From: Mycolicibacterium novocastrense
GTDB lineage: Bacteria > Actinomycetota > Actinomycetes > Mycobacteriales > Mycobacteriaceae
NCBI RefSeq assembly: GCF_001570485.1
Contig: NZ_BCTA01000036.1
Coordinates: 558,001 to 622,000, forward strand
Reading direction: 5' to 3'
Length of the DNA: 64,000 nucleotides
Numbering within the stretch: position 1 is the first letter of the stretch; each line of letters opens with the position of its first letter. The notes below the pieces were generated by a model. It saw only the letters and a list, made by a program, of their open reading frames with translations, was not told the DNA's origin and made no database searches. The position numbers were made by a program, and so were the translations under genes. Positions 7,812 to 17,063 of the stretch are shown piece by piece.

Positions 7812-10306
7812 CGAACCCCTTGATCGAGCACCTGCGCGGCTACGGGGACAACGTCGCGGTGCACACCGATACCCAGCACGTGACCTATGCCGCGCTGGCC
7901 GACCGGGTCGCGGGCGTCATGCCCGACCTCGGCGGGAGCAGACGGCTCGTGCTGCTCGAAACACGCAACGACATCGACACGCTCGTGCACTACCTCGCCG
8001 CGCTCGCGGCGGATCATGTGGTGCTCCCTGTTCCAGCCGGACGGGAACACTCGACGATCCTGCGCACCTACGAACCCGACACGGTGGTCGGCGACGGTGT
8101 GATTCGCCATCGCCGCAGCGCCGGCGCGCGCCGCCTGCACGACGACCTGGCGATGCTGATGTCCACCTCCGGTACCACCGGGTCACCGAAGCTGGTCCGG
8201 CTCTCCCGCGACAACCTGCTGTCCAATGCCTGCGCGATCTCCGGCTACCTCGACATCCGTGACACCGACCGCGCGGCCACCACACTGCCGATGTCGTACT
8301 GCTATGGGCTCTCGGTCGTCAACAGTCACCTGCTCCGCGGCGCCGGCCTCATCCTCACGGATCTCTCGGTGACCGATGAGCGGTTCTGGGACCTGTTCCG
8401 TCGCCACCGCGGCACCTCGTTCGCCGGTGTTCCGTACACGTTCGAACTGCTCGAGCAGATGAGGTTCGACGCGACGGACCTGCCGGACCTGCGGTACGTG
8501 ACGCAGGCGGGCGGGCGCATGCCTGCCGAGCGCGTCCGACGGTTCGCAGAACAGGCCCGAAACGAGGGTTGGCAACTGTTCGTCATGTACGGGGCGACCG
8601 AGGCGACCGCCCGAATGGCCTATCTGCCACCGGAATTGGCGCTCTCACGGCCCGAGAGCATCGGCCGGCCGATTCCGGGCGGTTCGTTCACCATCGAATC
8701 CACCGACGAATGGCCGGACGAAGCGGTCGGCGAACTCGTCTACCGCGGACCCAACGTGATGATGGGCTACGCCCACGGCCCCGACGACCTCGCCCTCGAC
8801 AAGACCGTCGAATCGCTGCACACCGGCGACCTGGCCCGCCGCACTCTCGACGGACTTCACGAAATCGTCGGTCGTACCAGCCGATTCGTCAAAATGTACG
8901 GTTTGCGCGTCGATCTGCAACGCATCGAGTCCGCCTTGAGCGCCGGCGGGATCACCGCCTTCTGCACCAACGACGACGATCGCCTCGTCGTGGCGGCGGC
9001 CGGCGCGCACAGCGAACGCGATGTGCAGCGCATCGCGGCCGAGACCGCCGGTGTTCCGTCGTCGGCGGTGCGCGCGGTCGTTGTGGACGAACTGCCGCTG
9101 CTGGAGTCCGGGAAACCCGACTACCGAACCGTCCGCGACCTCGCACCGCGCCGCGACGCGGCGCCGACCACCGACCTGCGCGAAGTGTTCGCCGACGTGC
9201 TGCAGCTGGACCCGGCGGCCATCGACCCGGACGCGAGCTTCGTCGACCTCGGCGGGAACTCGCTTTCCTACGTGGCGATGTCGGTGCGGCTGGAACGAGC
9301 GCTCGGGCAGTTGCCCGCCGGATGGCAACAGCTGCCACTTCGAGAGCTCGAGAGGCTGGTGAAGCGGCCGCGGACCCGCCGGCGGCTGTGGGACGCCACG
9401 CTGGAGACCAGCGTGGCGATGCGGGCCGTCGCGATCATCCTGATCGTCGGTTCGCATGCCGAGTTGTTCGAGTTGTGGGGTGGCGCCCATCTGCTGCTCG
9501 GCATCGCCGGGTACAACTTCGGCCGGTTCTGTCTGACACCGGTGTCGCGCGTCAAGCGGGTGCGCCACCTGCGAAACACCATCGGCTGGATCGCGGTGCC
9601 GTCGGTGCTGTGGGTGGCCCTCGTAATGCCGTGGACGTCGGATTACACGTGGACGAACCTGTTGCTGGCCAACAAGATTCTCGGTCCGCACGACAGCATG
9701 ACCGCAGGCCGCCTGTGGTTCGTCGAGATTCTGGTGTGGACGCTCGTCGCCCTGGCGCTGCTGTTGTGCATACCGGCGATGGACCGGGCCGAGCGTCGGC
9801 GTCCGTTCGCGGTCGCCGTGGCGTTCCTGGTCGCCGGGTTGGCGTTGCGCTACGACGTGTTCGGGTGGGACCTGGGCCGGGATGCCTGGTTCACGATGCT
9901 CGCGTTCTGGTTCTTCGCGATCGGCTGGGCGGCTTCCAAGGCCGGCACGACCCTGCAGCGTGCGCTGCTGACTCTGGTTCTGGCGGTGGCGCTGTACGGC
10001 TACTTCGACAACACCCTGCGAGAGCTTCTCGTGTTCGGCGGACTCGCGCTGGTGATCTGGCTGCCGACCATCCGCTGTCCGGCGGCGCTGACCGTGGCGG
10101 CAGGCGTTCTGGCCGAGGCGTCGCTGTACACCTACCTCGTCCACTACCAGGTGTATGCGATGTTCCCCGGCCACCCCGCCCTCGGCGTGATCGCCTCGCT
10201 CGCCGTCGGCATCCTGCTCACCTATTTGGTGACCATGGCGCGTCGACGGCTGCGGGCACGCCGCGGGCGCAGCGTCTCGGCAACGCTCAGTCCCGCTCGG
10301 CGATAA
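7808..10306 (+). CDS. Adenylation-carrier protein-membrane acyltransferase fusion
   Basis: 832 residues in three parts. Residues 1 to about 455 form an AMP-binding enzyme: MSTSGTTGSPKLVRLS is the phosphate-binding loop, followed by VMYGATEATARMAYLP and LHTGDLARR. A carrier domain has LGGNSLSY with the phosphopantetheine serine at about 485. From about 515 to 815 there are roughly ten hydrophobic segments like acyltransferase-3 proteins: VAMRAVAIILIVGSH holds the expected early His, and SLYTYLVHYQVY the usual late membrane motif. There is no condensation or thioesterase domain. Start overlaps the ATPase stop by 4 bp, placing it in the iron-box operon. I infer that an acid is activated, held on the carrier and passed by the membrane domain to an unknown acceptor, perhaps a siderophore or envelope molecule. 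Confidence 0.8.
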   Translation: MTNPLIEHLRGYGDNVAVHTDTQHVTYAALADRVAGVMPDLGGSRRLVLLETRNDIDTLVHYLAALAADHVVLPVPAGREHSTILRTYEPDTVVGDGVIRHRRSAGARRLHDDLAMLMSTSGTTGSPKLVRLSRDNLLSNACAISGYLDIRDTDRAATTLPMSYCYGLSVVNSHLLRGAGLILTDLSVTDERFWDLFRRHRGTSFAGVPYTFELLEQMRFDATDLPDLRYVTQAGGRMPAERVRRFAEQARNEGWQLFVMYGATEATARMAYLPPELALSRPESIGRPIPGGSFTIESTDEWPDEAVGELVYRGPNVMMGYAHGPDDLALDKTVESLHTGDLARRTLDGLHEIVGRTSRFVKMYGLRVDLQRIESALSAGGITAFCTNDDDRLVVAAAGAHSERDVQRIAAETAGVPSSAVRAVVVDELPLLESGKPDYRTVRDLAPRRDAAPTTDLREVFADVLQLDPAAIDPDASFVDLGGNSLSYVAMSVRLERALGQLPAGWQQLPLRELERLVKRPRTRRRLWDATLETSVAMRAVAIILIVGSHAELFELWGGAHLLLGIAGYNFGRFCLTPVSRVKRVRHLRNTIGWIAVPSVLWVALVMPWTSDYTWTNLLLANKILGPHDSMTAGRLWFVEILVWTLVALALLLCIPAMDRAERRRPFAVAVAFLVAGLALRYDVFGWDLGRDAWFTMLAFWFFAIGWAASKAGTTLQRALLTLVLAVALYGYFDNTLRELLVFGGLALVIWLPTIRCPAALTVAAGVLAEASLYTYLVHYQVYAMFPGHPALGVIASLAVGILLTYLVTMARRRLRARRGRSVSATLSPARR

Positions 10307-11090
10307 GGCCTTCCTGCGCGAGCGTGGCGACCACGGCGCCGTCGGCGCGGATCAGGTTGGCGGTGACGACGCCCCTGCCCCGTGCGGCGGCCGGTGACGT
10401 CGACTCCAGCAGGTTCCACTGGTCGGCGAACACCGGTTGGTGAAACCAGATCGATGAATCCGTGGTGCCGCTGCGGTGTGTCCGTGCCCGCATCGAGTGG
10501 CCGTGCACCTGTAGCGCGGGATCGATCATGTACACGTCGCACACATACACCGCGACCAGGGTGTGCAGGATCGGATCGTCCGGGACGGGCACCGTCGCGC
10601 GCCACCAGAGACGGCGGACGAACTCGCCTGACGAGCGGTCGTCGAGGATCCTGATATCGAGTTCCTCGAGCGGCATCGACGGCGCGGGCCCGGCAGGACC
10701 GGTGCGGGGCAACGACTCCGGATCGTAGAGCGCGGGCAGCCGGTGCCCGTGCTCGGGACCACGCATCGGCACCGCGAACGACACCGTCGCCGTCGTCAAA
10801 AGCCGTTCGCCTTGCCGGGATTCGACGCGCCGAGCCGAAGACGTTCGGCCGTCGAAGACGCGCGCGACGGTGTAGCCGACATCGTCGCCCGCCTCTCCGC
10901 CGCGCAGGAACTGCAGGTGCAGGTTCGTCGGCAGCCGGTCCCCCTCCACGGTGCGGCAGGCAGCGGCCAGGCTCTGCGCGACGAACTGTCCACCGTAGGC
11001 CCGCTTGCCCGCCGGGCCGCTCGCCGGTCCGATCCAGCTGTCCGTTTCGGTTCCGGAGCGCAACTCGAGCAGGTCGAGCAGTCGGCTCAT
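10287..11090 (-). CDS. TesB-like acyl-CoA thioesterase
   Basis: 267-residue double-hotdog protein of the TesB/thioesterase family, which hydrolyses acyl-CoA. AYGGQFVAQSLAAA near residue 33 and LHLQFLRGGEAGDDVGYTV match the N-terminal hotdog; the C-terminal hotdog carries MRARTHRSGTTDSSIWFHQP. Its start overlaps the stop of the CoA-transferase gene (ATGA), so both are one unit. The last 20 bp overlap the 3' end of the convergent fusion gene. Substrate chain length cannot be read from sequence. Confidence 0.85.
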   Translation of the reverse strand: MSRLLDLLELRSGTETDSWIGPASGPAGKRAYGGQFVAQSLAAACRTVEGDRLPTNLHLQFLRGGEAGDDVGYTVARVFDGRTSSARRVESRQGERLLTTATVSFAVPMRGPEHGHRLPALYDPESLPRTGPAGPAPSMPLEELDIRILDDRSSGEFVRRLWWRATVPVPDDPILHTLVAVYVCDVYMIDPALQVHGHSMRARTHRSGTTDSSIWFHQPVFADQWNLLESTSPAAARGRGVVTANLIRADGAVVATLAQEGLIAERD

Positions 11091-12307
11091 TCAGCGCGTC
11101 CTGTCGCCACAGCGCCCGAGGCGACCAGGCCGTCGACCTGCTCGCCGGTCAACCCCAGCCACTCGCCCAACACGGCGACGGTGTCGTCCCCCAGCGCCGG
11201 CGACGTGACCGCGGGCGGGTACTGCCCACCGATCGAAATCGGAAGTCCCGGCGCCAGATAGGTGCCGATCCGCGGTTGCTCGAGCGAGGTGAACAACGGG
11301 TTGTCAGTGACTTTGTTTTCGGTGACCGCTTCGGCGAAGGTGCGGTAGCGCTCCCACAGCACCGAGGTGCCCGACAGCGCTGTGCTGACCTCATCGGCGG
11401 TGTGCGCGGTGAACCATTCGGCGAACAATCCGCTCAACGCGTCGCGGTGCACGAACCGCTGGCCCTCGTCGGAGAAGTCGGCACCGAGCGTGTCCGCCAG
11501 CGCGGCAACCGCTTTCGTCGTGCCGGTGAGCTCGGTGAGGTCGCGGAAGTGCCGACCGGTCAACGCCACAACCATGAACGACACACCGTCGCTGCTGACG
11601 AAGTCCTGGCCGTACTGGCCGTACACCGAGTTGCCGATGCGTTCGCGTGCGGTGCCGTTGACCATGACCTCAGTGAAGAAGCCGAGGTTGCCCGCCGTCG
11701 CCAGCGCGACGTTCTCCAGCGGGATGCCGATTCGCTGGCCTTCTCCGGTCGCGTCACGGTGCCGCAGCGCGGTCACGACGGCCAACGCGGTGTAGAGGCC
11801 GCACGCGACATCCCACGCCGGCAGTACGTGGTTCACCGGGGTGGCGAGTTCCGATGGACCGGTGACCAAGGGGAAACCGATACCCGCGTTGACCGTGTAG
11901 TCGACGCCGGTGCCCCCGTCGGCGCGTCCGGACACCTCGACGTGGATCAGGTCGGGGCGGAGCGCTTTGAGCGTCTCGTATGAATGCCATTGGCGCCCAG
12001 CCACATTGGTGATCAGAATCCCGCTGCTGGCGATGAGCCGTTGGATCACGTTCTGGCCCTCGTCGGAGCGCACGTCGGCGGCGACCGATCGCTTGCCCTT
12101 GTTCAGGCCGGCCCAGTAGATGCTCTCACCGTCGTCGGTGACGGGCCATCGGCGGTAGTCGGCGGCGCCGCCGATCGGATCGACCCGCGTCACCTCCGCC
12201 CCGAGTTGGGACAGCGTCATTCCGGCGAGCGGGACGGCGACGAAGCTGGAGATCTCGACAATGCGCACGCCGGCCAGTGGCCGCGTCGCCTCCGATGTGC
12301 TGGTCAT
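11087..12307 (-). CDS. CaiB/BaiF family III CoA-transferase
   Basis: 406-residue formyl-CoA-transferase-like (family III) enzyme moving CoA between acids. The N-terminus (PLAGVRIVEISSFVAVPLAGM) and QLGAEVTRVDPIGGAADYRRWP are standard. LNKGKRSVAADVRSDEGQ follows, and the catalytic Asp is probably in GVDYTVNAGIGF, near residue 160. The spacing is normal for the family. It is the first gene of the two-gene unit with the thioesterase. The substrate is unknown; in mycobacteria this family often serves fatty or branched acyl-CoA breakdown. Confidence 0.87.
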   Translation of the reverse strand: MTSTSEATRPLAGVRIVEISSFVAVPLAGMTLSQLGAEVTRVDPIGGAADYRRWPVTDDGESIYWAGLNKGKRSVAADVRSDEGQNVIQRLIASSGILITNVAGRQWHSYETLKALRPDLIHVEVSGRADGGTGVDYTVNAGIGFPLVTGPSELATPVNHVLPAWDVACGLYTALAVVTALRHRDATGEGQRIGIPLENVALATAGNLGFFTEVMVNGTARERIGNSVYGQYGQDFVSSDGVSFMVVALTGRHFRDLTELTGTTKAVAALADTLGADFSDEGQRFVHRDALSGLFAEWFTAHTADEVSTALSGTSVLWERYRTFAEAVTENKVTDNPLFTSLEQPRIGTYLAPGLPISIGGQYPPAVTSPALGDDTVAVLGEWLGLTGEQVDGLVASGAVATGRAE

Positions 12308-12340
12308 CGGGGTCAGTGTAGGCAGCGGTCGCGCCGCGGC

Positions 12341-13114
12341 TCACACCAGTTCGATGGCCTCGGCGATGGACGGCAACACGCGGCTGGGCCGGAACGGGTA
12401 CCGCTCGACCTCGTCGACCGTCGTCGACCCGGTCAGCACCAGGATGGTCTCCAGGCCCGCTTCGATGCCCGCGACGACGTCGGTGTCCATCCGGTCCCCC
12501 ACCATGACCGTGCTCTCCGAATGCGCCTCGATGCGGTTCAGCGCGCTGCGGAACATCATCGGGTTGGGCTTGCCGACGAAGTACGGTTCGCGGCCGGTGG
12601 CCTTGGTGATCATCGCGGCGACGGACCCGGTGGCCGGTAGCGGCCCTTCCGCGGACGGCCCGGTCACGTCGGGGTTGGTGGCGATGAACCGAGCCCCGCC
12701 GAGGATCAACCGAATGGCCTTGGTGATGGCTTCGAACGAGTAGGTCCGGGTCTCGCCGAGGACCACGAAATCCGGTTCGATGTCGGTGAGCGTGTAGCCC
12801 GCCTCGTGCAGTGCGGTGGTCAGCCCTGCCTCGCCGATGACGTAGGCCGATCCGCCCGGCAGCTGGTCAGTAAGAAACGATGCGGTCGCCAGCGCGGAGG
12901 TCCAGATGGACTCCTCGGGTACGACGAGACCGGACCGCTTGAGCCGGGCGGACAGATCGCGCGGCGTGAAGATCGAATTGTTGGTCAGGACCAGGAAGGG
13001 CCGCTGCAGGTCAACGAGCCGCTGCAGAAACTCGGCGGCACCCGGCAGCGCGTGTTCCTCGCGGACGAGCACACCGTCCATATCGGTGAGCCAGCACTTC
13101 GGTGTGTCGCGCAC
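12341..13114 (-). CDS. HAD-IIA family sugar-phosphatase-like hydrolase
   Basis: 257-residue NagD/HAD-IIA phosphatase. Motif I is WLTDMDGVLVREE with the nucleophile and acid aspartates, motif II VLTNNS, and motif IV MVGDRMDTDVVAGIEAG; the type II cap lies between. The conserved GKPNPMMF contains the motif III lysine. The gene stands alone between the CoA-transferase and the haemophore-like gene, 33 bp from the former. Specific substrate unknown. Confidence 0.88.
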   Translation of the reverse strand: MRDTPKCWLTDMDGVLVREEHALPGAAEFLQRLVDLQRPFLVLTNNSIFTPRDLSARLKRSGLVVPEESIWTSALATASFLTDQLPGGSAYVIGEAGLTTALHEAGYTLTDIEPDFVVLGETRTYSFEAITKAIRLILGGARFIATNPDVTGPSAEGPLPATGSVAAMITKATGREPYFVGKPNPMMFRSALNRIEAHSESTVMVGDRMDTDVVAGIEAGLETILVLTGSTTVDEVERYPFRPSRVLPSIAEAIELV

Positions 13115-13145
13115 ACCCCCAGTGTGTCAGTTCCGCACCCGACCG

Positions 13146-13487
13146 TTAGCCCATCGGCAGGTCTGGCATCGCGACATCGCAGCGTGCACGGAAGTCGGCC
13201 GCAGGCTGCCGGACCGCCCGCAGTTCGTCGCGGACCCGCGGATTGGCGTCCAGATATGCCTTGATCTCGTCGGTCATCTGGTCCCTGGGCTTGCCTTTGA
13301 GCCCCGTGAAGAAGGCGTTCACATCCGGATGCGTGAACAGATAGGACGACGTACCCGCCGAGACCCCGGCCATGACGCCGGCCAGATCGGCGGCGGTGCA
13401 GTTGGGCGGATCGGCGGCGGCGGGTGCGGCACCGAGCAGCAGCCCAACGGAGATCAGCCCGGCACCAAAAGCGTTGCGTGAGAACAT
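13146..13487 (-). CDS. Haemophore-like exported protein (second copy)
   Basis: 113 residues with a signal peptide (FGAGLISVGLLLGAAPAAAD) and a short helical mature domain. Cysteines at PPNCTAAD and FRARCDVA, and the pattern SYLFTHPDVNAFF, IKAYLDANP, VRQPAADFRARC, place it in the same family as the gene at 3544-3915, though the two are diverged. The frame continues 47 codons upstream without secretion features, so I start at MFSRNAFG, which has an AAGGAGC ribosome site. No iron box was seen upstream, unlike the first copy. Confidence 0.72.
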   Translation of the reverse strand: MFSRNAFGAGLISVGLLLGAAPAAADPPNCTAADLAGVMAGVSAGTSSYLFTHPDVNAFFTGLKGKPRDQMTDEIKAYLDANPRVRDELRAVRQPAADFRARCDVAMPDLPMG

Positions 13488-13531
13488 TCCAAGCTCCTTG
13501 CTTGAATCAACGGAGGACGTCTGCACAAGAA

Positions 13532-13843
13532 TCAGCGCGGTCCGACACCCGGCCGTCCCGGGCGATCGATTATGGGCGGCCTCGGCGGCCTCGGAGGATC
13601 GGGATCGACGACGATGTCGAGTCCCCAATCGTCATTGCAATACCAGGGGTCAGCGCAGTAGCCGGGATATACGGGCCCTGCCTGCGGAGCGTCGGGTCCA
13701 CCTCCGCGGACGGTGCCCTGGGCGCACACTGTGGCGGCGCCGGCATTCGTGCAGTCCGCCACGGCCGGCGCGGCGGAGATGAGTCCGACCGGGACCAGGC
13801 CCAGCGCCATCACCACAACGAAACACCGCATACTCGTCACCAC
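13532..13843 (-). CDS. Small exported proline-rich protein
   Basis: 103 residues: signal peptide (MRCFVVVMALGLVPVGLIS, then APAVADC), four cysteines in the mature part (DCTNAG, TVCAQG, GYCADPWYC) and a proline-rich tail PDPPRPPRPPIIDRPGRP. Cys pairing suggests disulfides outside the cell. The first start (GTG, 13843) has a GGGGGAG ribosome site; an ATG four codons later is the alternative. I do not recognise the family; similar short Cys/Pro exported proteins are common in mycobacteria. Confidence 0.6.
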   Translation of the reverse strand: MVTSMRCFVVVMALGLVPVGLISAAPAVADCTNAGAATVCAQGTVRGGGPDAPQAGPVYPGYCADPWYCNDDWGLDIVVDPDPPRPPRPPIIDRPGRPGVGPR

Positions 13844-14128
13844 GGCTCCCCCTTTTCCGACGGCGGTGGGAAGGGTCCCGTATGCCCGCAGGATATGCCA
13901 AACACAATTCGTTTTTTGGCCTTTTCGACCGTCGCAGGTATCGACGCCTCAAACACTGCGGTCGATTTGCCCGGTTGCTCCGGTCCTGTGTCTGAAATCC
14001 TGTGTCGATCCTGCCGGTGGTTTGCCCATACCCGACGGTATGTGACGCCCGAAGAGGCAAAGCACCGCCGGAAGACGAATAGGTTGTTAGTGTCCGAACT
14101 CAGCGGCCGAGAGCGAAACGAGGCGGCC

Positions 14129-14689
14129 ATGTCGGCAGAAGATCAGGACTGGACCAAACCGGCCGCGATGGCGATTCCCGAAGAGGGATACTTCGAAGTC
14201 GAGCGCGGGCGATACGGACCGGTCTTTCCCCGAACACCGGCCTGTTACGGCTTTTCGATAATCGCCAAGGTCAAAGAAGGCCGGGAAGCGGCCGTCCGTG
14301 CCTATGGCAAACAGATCGAGGAAGCGATCGCGGCCAGTCCCGATGTGCTCGCGCCCCTGAGGTTGCACTATCTGCGGTGGGTGCTGTTCGACGTCGGCTC
14401 GGGCCTGCACTTTCAGTACCAGGGCATCTTCGACACCGATTTCGACAAGTACACCGAGGACGCGGTGCAACTGTTCAGTCAGACCGGTATCACCACGGTG
14501 TTCACCAACCTCGAGGGCTTTCCCGAGGACTGGCGCGAAAACCCTGAGGAATTCATCAAATTCGTACGGGAGCACCAGGTCCCGAGCTTCCTCGAATACG
14601 GCGAGTATCCCTTCGTCACCGCCGACGAGATCAAGAAGGCGTTGCGGTTGAAGGCGGCGTTCTCGACCATGCTTGACCAGATGCAGTAG
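14129..14689 (+). CDS. Unknown protein, first gene of DyP peroxidase operon
   Basis: 186 residues, soluble, no signal peptide. The middle part (YGFSIIAKVKEGREAAVRAY to ITTVFTNLEGFPEDW) reads like a ferredoxin-like alpha/beta barrel with a strand-helix-strand pattern, the fold also used by DyP peroxidase halves. The open frame continues far upstream without coding character, so the ATG before SAEDQDWTK is chosen. The DyP gene begins 17 bp after its stop, so the two are surely co-transcribed. It could be an accessory or dimerisation partner of the peroxidase; that is inference. Confidence 0.72.
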   Translation: MSAEDQDWTKPAAMAIPEEGYFEVERGRYGPVFPRTPACYGFSIIAKVKEGREAAVRAYGKQIEEAIAASPDVLAPLRLHYLRWVLFDVGSGLHFQYQGIFDTDFDKYTEDAVQLFSQTGITTVFTNLEGFPEDWRENPEEFIKFVREHQVPSFLEYGEYPFVTADEIKKALRLKAAFSTMLDQMQ

Positions 14690-14706
14690 CCCTCGGGGCA
14701 CCCACG

Positions 14707-16032
14707 ATGCTCGAACTCGACGACATCCAACACATCCTCTTGACCCGCACTCCCGCGATCACGGGACGGTACGAATTCCTGACCTTCGACACCGCCGAGG
14801 GCGGTCGCACCTGGCTCACCGCACTGCTCGACAAGGTCCAGTCCGCAGCCGATGTCCGCGCCACGATGGACACCTCGGACCGTTGGGTCACCCTGGCCTT
14901 CACGTGGCAGGGCCTGCGCGCGCTTGGTGTGCCCGAAGAACCACTGGCAAGCTTTCCGGGCGCCTTCCGCGAGGGGATGGCAGCTCGCGCGAGCATCCTC
15001 GGCGATACGGGCGCCTGCGCACCGGAGCACTGGATCGGCGGGATGGCCGGTGGCGATCTGCACGCCATCGCGATCCTGTTCGCGAGAACCGACGAACAGT
15101 ACCGACGATCCGTCGCGGAACACGACAACTTGCTCGCGCGCACGGAGGGGGTACGCAGCCTGTCGCACCTCGACCTCAATGCCACTCCCCCGTTCGATTA
15201 CGCCCATGACCATTTCGGCTTCCGCGACCGGTTGTCGCAACCGGTGATGAAGGGGTCCGGCGAGCAACCCACGCCGGGTTCCGGCGATCCGCTGGAACCC
15301 GGCGAATTCATCCTCGGTTATCCCGATGAGAACGGTCCGGTGCGCGAACTGCCGGAGCCGGAGGCATTGTCGCGCAACGGAAGTTATATGGCCTACCGCC
15401 GGCTGGAAGAGCACGTCGCGCTGTTTCGAGACTATCTGCGAGAGAACTCCGAGGACCCCGCCGGGCAGGAACTGCTCGCCGCGAAGTTCATGGGCCGGTG
15501 GCGAAGTGGTGCCCCGCTGGTTCTCGCGCCCGACAAGGACGATCCCGAGTTGGGCGCCGACGCGATGCGCAACAACGACTTCAACTACCAGGAGATGGAT
15601 CCGTTCGGCTACGCGTGCCCGTTGGGTTCACACGCCCGACGGCTCAACCCCCGTGACACCGCGCACTACATCAATCGGCGGCGGATGATCCGACGCGGCG
15701 CCACTTATGGTCCCGCACTACCGGAAGGAGCGCCCGACGACGGCGTCGAGCGGGGCATCGCCGCATTCATCATCTGCGCCGACCTCGTACGCCAATTCGA
15801 GTTCGCGCAGAACGTCTGGATCAACGACAAAACTTTCCACGAGCTCGGAAACGAGCACGACCCGATCTGCGGTACTCAGGACGGCACTCTGGACTTCACG
15901 GTGCCCAAGCGGCCCATTCGCAAGGTGCACAAGGGTATTCCAGCGTTCACCACGCTCAAAGGTGGCGCGTACTTCTTCCTGCCCGGCCTGGGTGGCCTCC
16001 GTTACCTCGCTGGATTGGGGGAACACCGATGA
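14707..16032 (+). CDS. DyP-type haem peroxidase
   Basis: 441-residue dye-decolourising-type peroxidase. The family GxxDG motif appears modified as HFGFRDRLSQP, near residue 175-185, keeping the catalytic-type Asp. The proximal haem ligand region is CPLGSHARRLNPRD, near residue 302-315. The N-terminus has no Tat signal, so it is cytoplasmic or in a compartment. There is no encapsulin gene nearby. It overlaps the next gene by 4 bp (ATGA). Substrate unknown; the set of three genes is likely one functional unit. Confidence 0.85.
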   Translation: MLELDDIQHILLTRTPAITGRYEFLTFDTAEGGRTWLTALLDKVQSAADVRATMDTSDRWVTLAFTWQGLRALGVPEEPLASFPGAFREGMAARASILGDTGACAPEHWIGGMAGGDLHAIAILFARTDEQYRRSVAEHDNLLARTEGVRSLSHLDLNATPPFDYAHDHFGFRDRLSQPVMKGSGEQPTPGSGDPLEPGEFILGYPDENGPVRELPEPEALSRNGSYMAYRRLEEHVALFRDYLRENSEDPAGQELLAAKFMGRWRSGAPLVLAPDKDDPELGADAMRNNDFNYQEMDPFGYACPLGSHARRLNPRDTAHYINRRRMIRRGATYGPALPEGAPDDGVERGIAAFIICADLVRQFEFAQNVWINDKTFHELGNEHDPICGTQDGTLDFTVPKRPIRKVHKGIPAFTTLKGGAYFFLPGLGGLRYLAGLGEHR

Positions 16033-17042
16033 CGGTTCCGTCCGCGGCACGCACGTACAACCAGAACCACATCCCTCGTTCCCGCGACGGGCGCAGACGC
16101 ATCAGCATCTACTGGACGTGGAGCTATCCCTGGGAGGCACAGCGCGATCCGGGCGAGATGTACAACCGATTCTCGACGATGACGGAAGTGCGAAACGCTC
16201 TGTGGCCCAACTACGAGACGCCAGAGTACGACGCCGCCCACTTCCTCCAGGGCATCGCGGGAACGCTAGAACTCTTCCATCGCTCGACGCTGGCCTTCCA
16301 GGACCTGGCCGCAGAGGCGACCGGACATCCGGTCGCCGTTTTCCAACGAATCGACCAAGCCGGCTACCGGCTGCCGATCGACGAGCGGATCCTCGCCGAC
16401 ACCGACACCCTGATGGTCTTCGGGCTCGACCACATTCTGTCCGAGCAAGAGGCCGCAGCCGAGGAGATCGCCGCTATCGAGCAATGGCTCCAAGGCGAGG
16501 GCACATGCCTGCTGCTTGCCCCGCATCACGATGTCGGGTACACCGATGACTTCGCGCAGCGGCAGATGGAATTCGAACACCACGGCGATCCGTTGGTCCC
16601 GCGCCAGCAGCGGTTCGGGCAGTACACCCGGTCGCTGATGGCCGCGCTCGATGTCCCCGTCCTCAACAAGTGGGGTCTGCGACCCGCGGTCGTGCCGGGC
16701 ACACGCGAAATCGCGCCCCTGACCGGGAATCACGATCTCGATTCGGTTGACCTACTCGCCAACGTCACGACATTCAACTTCCACCCGCACCTGCCCCACT
16801 ACGAGTTGACCGCACCCGAGAGCGACGGCGTTCGGGTACTCGGCCGTCAGCGTGTGGACCCCGACCGACCGCACCCGTTCACCGCCGACGGCACCAGCGA
16901 GTTCAACGCGCTGATCTGGATGCCACCGGCGGGTCAACGCGCCGGCGACATCGTGCTGATCGACTCCACACACTTCACGACGCTGTTCGGAGGAACCGAC
17001 AGCCTGCGCAACCTGTGGCACAACGTGGCGACCATGCGGTGA
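16029..17042 (+). CDS. Unknown protein, third gene of DyP peroxidase operon
   Basis: 337 residues, soluble. The segment LADTDTLMVFGLDHILSEQE to WLQGEGTCLLLAPHHDVG resembles the strand-loop pattern of class I glutamine-amidotransferase-like (ThuA/DUF4159-type) folds, where a wide beta sheet holds a ligand, but no Cys-His-Glu triad is evident. Many histidines and tryptophans stand out (WTWSYPWEA, FNFHPHLPHYE). Start overlaps the DyP stop (ATGA). I do not recognise the family. The tight linkage suggests it supplies or processes the peroxidase substrate. Confidence 0.72.
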   Translation: MTVPSAARTYNQNHIPRSRDGRRRISIYWTWSYPWEAQRDPGEMYNRFSTMTEVRNALWPNYETPEYDAAHFLQGIAGTLELFHRSTLAFQDLAAEATGHPVAVFQRIDQAGYRLPIDERILADTDTLMVFGLDHILSEQEAAAEEIAAIEQWLQGEGTCLLLAPHHDVGYTDDFAQRQMEFEHHGDPLVPRQQRFGQYTRSLMAALDVPVLNKWGLRPAVVPGTREIAPLTGNHDLDSVDLLANVTTFNFHPHLPHYELTAPESDGVRVLGRQRVDPDRPHPFTADGTSEFNALIWMPPAGQRAGDIVLIDSTHFTTLFGGTDSLRNLWHNVATMR

Positions 17043-17063
17043 CGGCAGGACCGGGCGAAGGGT

